NCBI GenBank assembly: GCA_003567115.1
Contig: PXAP01000019.1
Coordinates: forward strand, 1 to 8,305
Direction of reading: 5' to 3'
From: Bacteroidota bacterium
GTDB lineage: Bacteria > Bacteroidota > Bacteroidia > Bacteroidales > PUMT01
Length of the DNA stretch: 8,305 nt
The notes under the pieces were generated by a model. That model ran no database searches, was not told the origin of the DNA, and saw nothing but the letters and a program-made list of their open reading frames with translations. Position 1 is the stretch's first letter. Every line of letters begins with the position of its first letter. The translations under genes were made by a program, and so were the position numbers. Of this stretch, positions 6,618 through 8,305 are shown in pieces.

Positions 6618-7744
6618 TGGGGAAATCAGCATTACCTGAAGATTTATGGTATTTGATCGATAATGCGGCTGAAGTTCCTTCTCCCGCCCTTTTGGTATAT
6701 CCTGACCGGATTGAAAGCAATATCCGGAGAATGGTAAAAATTGCCGGAAGTGTTGACTCTTTAAGACCGCACGTGAAAACCCATAAAATGCCCGGGATCA
6801 TCAGACTGCAGATGAAAGCGGGCATCAGTAAGTTCAAGTGTGCAACCGTTTCCGAAACCGAGATGGTTGCAAGCTGCGGGGTCAGGGATATTTTACTGGC
6901 TATGCAGCCTGTCGGCCCTAATCTGGGAAGATTTTTTCAATTGAAGGAGAAGTTTCCCGGAACAAGGATTTCATGCATTGCCGATTCTGAAGAGGTGATC
7001 CTTCAGTTATCGGATATGGCCGTTAAAACAGCCCTTGAAACGTATGTCTGGCTTGATATAAACAACGGGGATAACCGCACCGGGATCCAGCCGGGAGAAA
7101 ATGCCGGCGGACTTCTGAAGAAAATAATCGATATGCCCGGGCTTAAGCTGGAAGGATTGCATGTATATGATGGTCATATTCGTGAAAGTGATATTTCACA
7201 AAGGCAAAAAATATGCGATGAGTCATTTGTGCCGGTAATCAGCCTTATCGATAAATTGAACAACTCACACGCAGATCAGGTGAAAGTAGTTGCCGGTGGA
7301 TCTACAACCTTTTCTGTTCATGCTTTGCGGCAGGGTGTTGAATGCAGTCCGGGAACAACTGTTTTGTGGGATTATGGGTACGGCAGGTTATTTCCTGATA
7401 TGGATTTTTTACATGCGGCAGTTTTGTTCACCCGTATTGTCAGTAAGCCGGCAAAAGATCTGGTATGCCTTGATCTCGGACACAAAGCAGTTGCTTCAGA
7501 GATGCCGCAGCCGAGAATACTTTTGTTTGGCCTTGAAAATTATACAATTATCAGCCACAGTGAAGAACATATGGTAATCCGGACAACAGAAGCAGATAAC
7601 CTTAAAATCGGTGAACCGTTATATGGTATTCCCTGGCATATCTGCCCTACAGTCGATCGTTATGATTCAGTATCTGTAGTTAATGATCGTAAAGTTACAG
7701 AACAATGGAATGTTACGGCAAGAAAAAGAAAGATTACCATTTAA
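6617..7744 (+). CDS. Fold-type III PLP enzyme, D-serine dehydratase-like (D-threonine aldolase family)
   Basis: This 375-residue cytoplasmic enzyme has an alanine-racemase-like N-terminal barrel (about 20-255) and a C-terminal D-serine dehydratase-like domain (about 265-360). RPHVKTHK (50-57) is the PLP motif, with K54 the expected Schiff-base lysine. Further conserved stretches are WLDINNGDNRTGI (145-157), LEGLHVYDGH (178-187) and VAGGSTTF (225-232). The metal pair near the end is H341-I-C343. Chicken D-serine dehydratase binds zinc with His-x-Cys, whereas Arthrobacter-type D-threonine aldolase uses His-x-Asp, so a dehydratase is favoured. It would convert D-serine, or a related 3-hydroxy-D-amino acid, to an enamine and then a 2-oxo acid and ammonia. 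The adjoining RidA gene, overlapping by one base, supports enamine production, which an aldolase would not cause. D-threonine aldolase or D-threo-3-hydroxyaspartate dehydratase remain alternatives. Confidence 0.88.
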   Translation: MGKSALPEDLWYLIDNAAEVPSPALLVYPDRIESNIRRMVKIAGSVDSLRPHVKTHKMPGIIRLQMKAGISKFKCATVSETEMVASCGVRDILLAMQPVGPNLGRFFQLKEKFPGTRISCIADSEEVILQLSDMAVKTALETYVWLDINNGDNRTGIQPGENAGGLLKKIIDMPGLKLEGLHVYDGHIRESDISQRQKICDESFVPVISLIDKLNNSHADQVKVVAGGSTTFSVHALRQGVECSPGTTVLWDYGYGRLFPDMDFLHAAVLFTRIVSKPAKDLVCLDLGHKAVASEMPQPRILLFGLENYTIISHSEEHMVIRTTEADNLKIGEPLYGIPWHICPTVDRYDSVSVVNDRKVTEQWNVTARKRKITI

Positions 7745-7904
7745 TATTCTCATGTTATATAACTTTCCTGTCTGATATTTCATCCGAAACTCTTCATGTA
7801 TGACCGGTAAACCGGGCATTTCGGGCTTTGAGATCCGGGATGCCGGCATTAAGAACAGGGCACCTGATATTATTGCCAATATTTATTTATTTTAATTCCC
7901 AAAA
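7745..7904. other. 160-base gap within the operon with CCGG-rich palindromes and a possible 31-codon frame
   Basis: This gap separates the PLP-enzyme gene from the dipeptidase gene. It holds the palindromes GTTATATAAC (7754-7763), CCGGTAAACCGG (7804-7815) and ATGCCGGCAT (7840-7849). The GC-rich centre stands out from its AT-rich ends. An ATG frame of 31 codons runs from 7800 to its stop at 7893-7895, nine bases before the dipeptidase ATG. It begins MTGKPGISGFEIRDAG and uses ordinary codons. I do not recognise it and do not call it a gene. It could be a leader peptide, a gene remnant or chance. Confidence 0.4.
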
Positions 7905-8305
7905 ATGAAAAAAAATAAGCACCTGATTTTTGACGGGCATCTCGATCTTGCTATGAATGCTCTTGAGTGGAACCGTGACTTGCGATGGACAGTGCAGGAG
8001 ATAAGAAAGAGTGAAGAGGGTATGACTGACAAGCCTGACAGGGCTAAGAATACAGTTAGTTTCCCGTCAATGCGCGAGGGTAATATCGGTCTTTGCGTGA
8101 CATCTCAGATCGCAAGGTACGTTAAACGCGGCAGTAACCTGCCCGGCTGGAATTCACCGGAACAAGCCTGGGCTCAGACCCAGGGTCAGCTGGCCTGGTA
8201 CAATGCAATGGAAGAGGCCGGAGAAATGGTACAGCTCCGCTCGGCAGAAGATCTTAACAAACATCTCCGTTTATGGGAAAATCCACCTGAGAATGCCCCT
8301 ATCGG
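7905..8305 (+). CDS. M19-family dipeptidase (membrane/renal dipeptidase-like), N-terminal part; runs off the right edge
   Basis: M19 enzymes are zinc dipeptidases of the amidohydrolase superfamily. Many accept dipeptides with a C-terminal D-residue, and some act on related D-amino-acid derivatives. The 133 visible codons start directly in the catalytic domain. FDGHLDLAMNALEWNRDL (9-26) contains the H12-x-D14 metal motif, followed by TVSFPSMREGNIGLCVTSQIA (49-69), a typical early M19 segment. The remaining metal ligands lie beyond the edge. No signal peptide is present, so this copy should act in the cytoplasm on imported or internally released peptides. The start is ATG 7905, after an A-rich leader. 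It follows the PLP-enzyme gene by 160 bases on the same strand and probably shares the operon. There it could supply free D-amino acids from L,D-dipeptides, for example from cell-wall turnover. The substrate is inferred from context. Confidence 0.88.
   Translation, partial: MKKNKHLIFDGHLDLAMNALEWNRDLRWTVQEIRKSEEGMTDKPDRAKNTVSFPSMREGNIGLCVTSQIARYVKRGSNLPGWNSPEQAWAQTQGQLAWYNAMEEAGEMVQLRSAEDLNKHLRLWENPPENAPI

Noticed and set aside
1..8305. tRNA genes, CRISPR arrays, toxin-antitoxin or phage-defence genes
   Set aside because: No cloverleaf-like segment, no regularly spaced direct repeats and no defence-type domain were visible on either strand.

Overview
The window looks like chromosomal DNA of a member of the Bacteroidota, probably an environmental Bacteroidales-type organism. 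Four things suggest this: A-rich leaders without clear Shine-Dalgarno sequences; one TAnnTTTG promoter-like box; two exported hydrolases with lipoprotein-like signal peptides; and a small coiled-coil membrane protein of a type I know from Bacteroidota. The placement is inferred from reading, not from a search. I see no rRNA, tRNA, CRISPR array, transposase or phage gene.

Left part, minus strand (1-3309): the 5' two thirds or so of a GH20 beta-N-acetylhexosaminidase gene runs off the left edge. Upstream of it, on the same strand, is a complete gene for a serine hydrolase of the beta-lactamase / family VIII esterase fold. The 566-base gap between them holds no convincing gene. It contains a compact GC-rich cassette bounded by a 9-bp inverted repeat, plus an operator-like hairpin nearer the GH20 gene.

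Centre (3310-4684): a divergent intergenic region with a perfect operator-like palindrome leads into a 200-residue membrane-anchored coiled-coil protein. The last codons and stop of this gene are duplicated almost exactly 73 bases downstream. The following gap carries two more perfect palindromes ahead of the transporter gene.

Right part, plus strand (4685-8305): four genes form a likely D-amino-acid utilisation operon. They are a GntP-family permease (the family containing the D-serine carrier DsdX), a RidA enamine/imine deaminase, a fold-type III PLP enzyme of the D-serine dehydratase / D-threonine aldolase family, and the start of an M19 membrane-dipeptidase-like peptidase. The RidA and PLP-enzyme genes overlap by one base (TAATG). 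A coherent reading is that the permease imports a D-hydroxyamino acid and the PLP enzyme dehydrates it to a reactive enamine. RidA would then clear that intermediate to a 2-oxo acid plus ammonia, while the peptidase releases D-residues from L,D-dipeptides. The PLP enzyme has a His-x-Cys metal pair (H341/C343), as in D-serine dehydratases, rather than the His-x-Asp of D-threonine aldolases. That fits a dedicated RidA next door. The substrate remains inference.

The individual protein families are known. The most interesting points are the gene combination, the paired TACAG/CTGTA palindromes, the duplicated gene end and the structured intergenic cassette.
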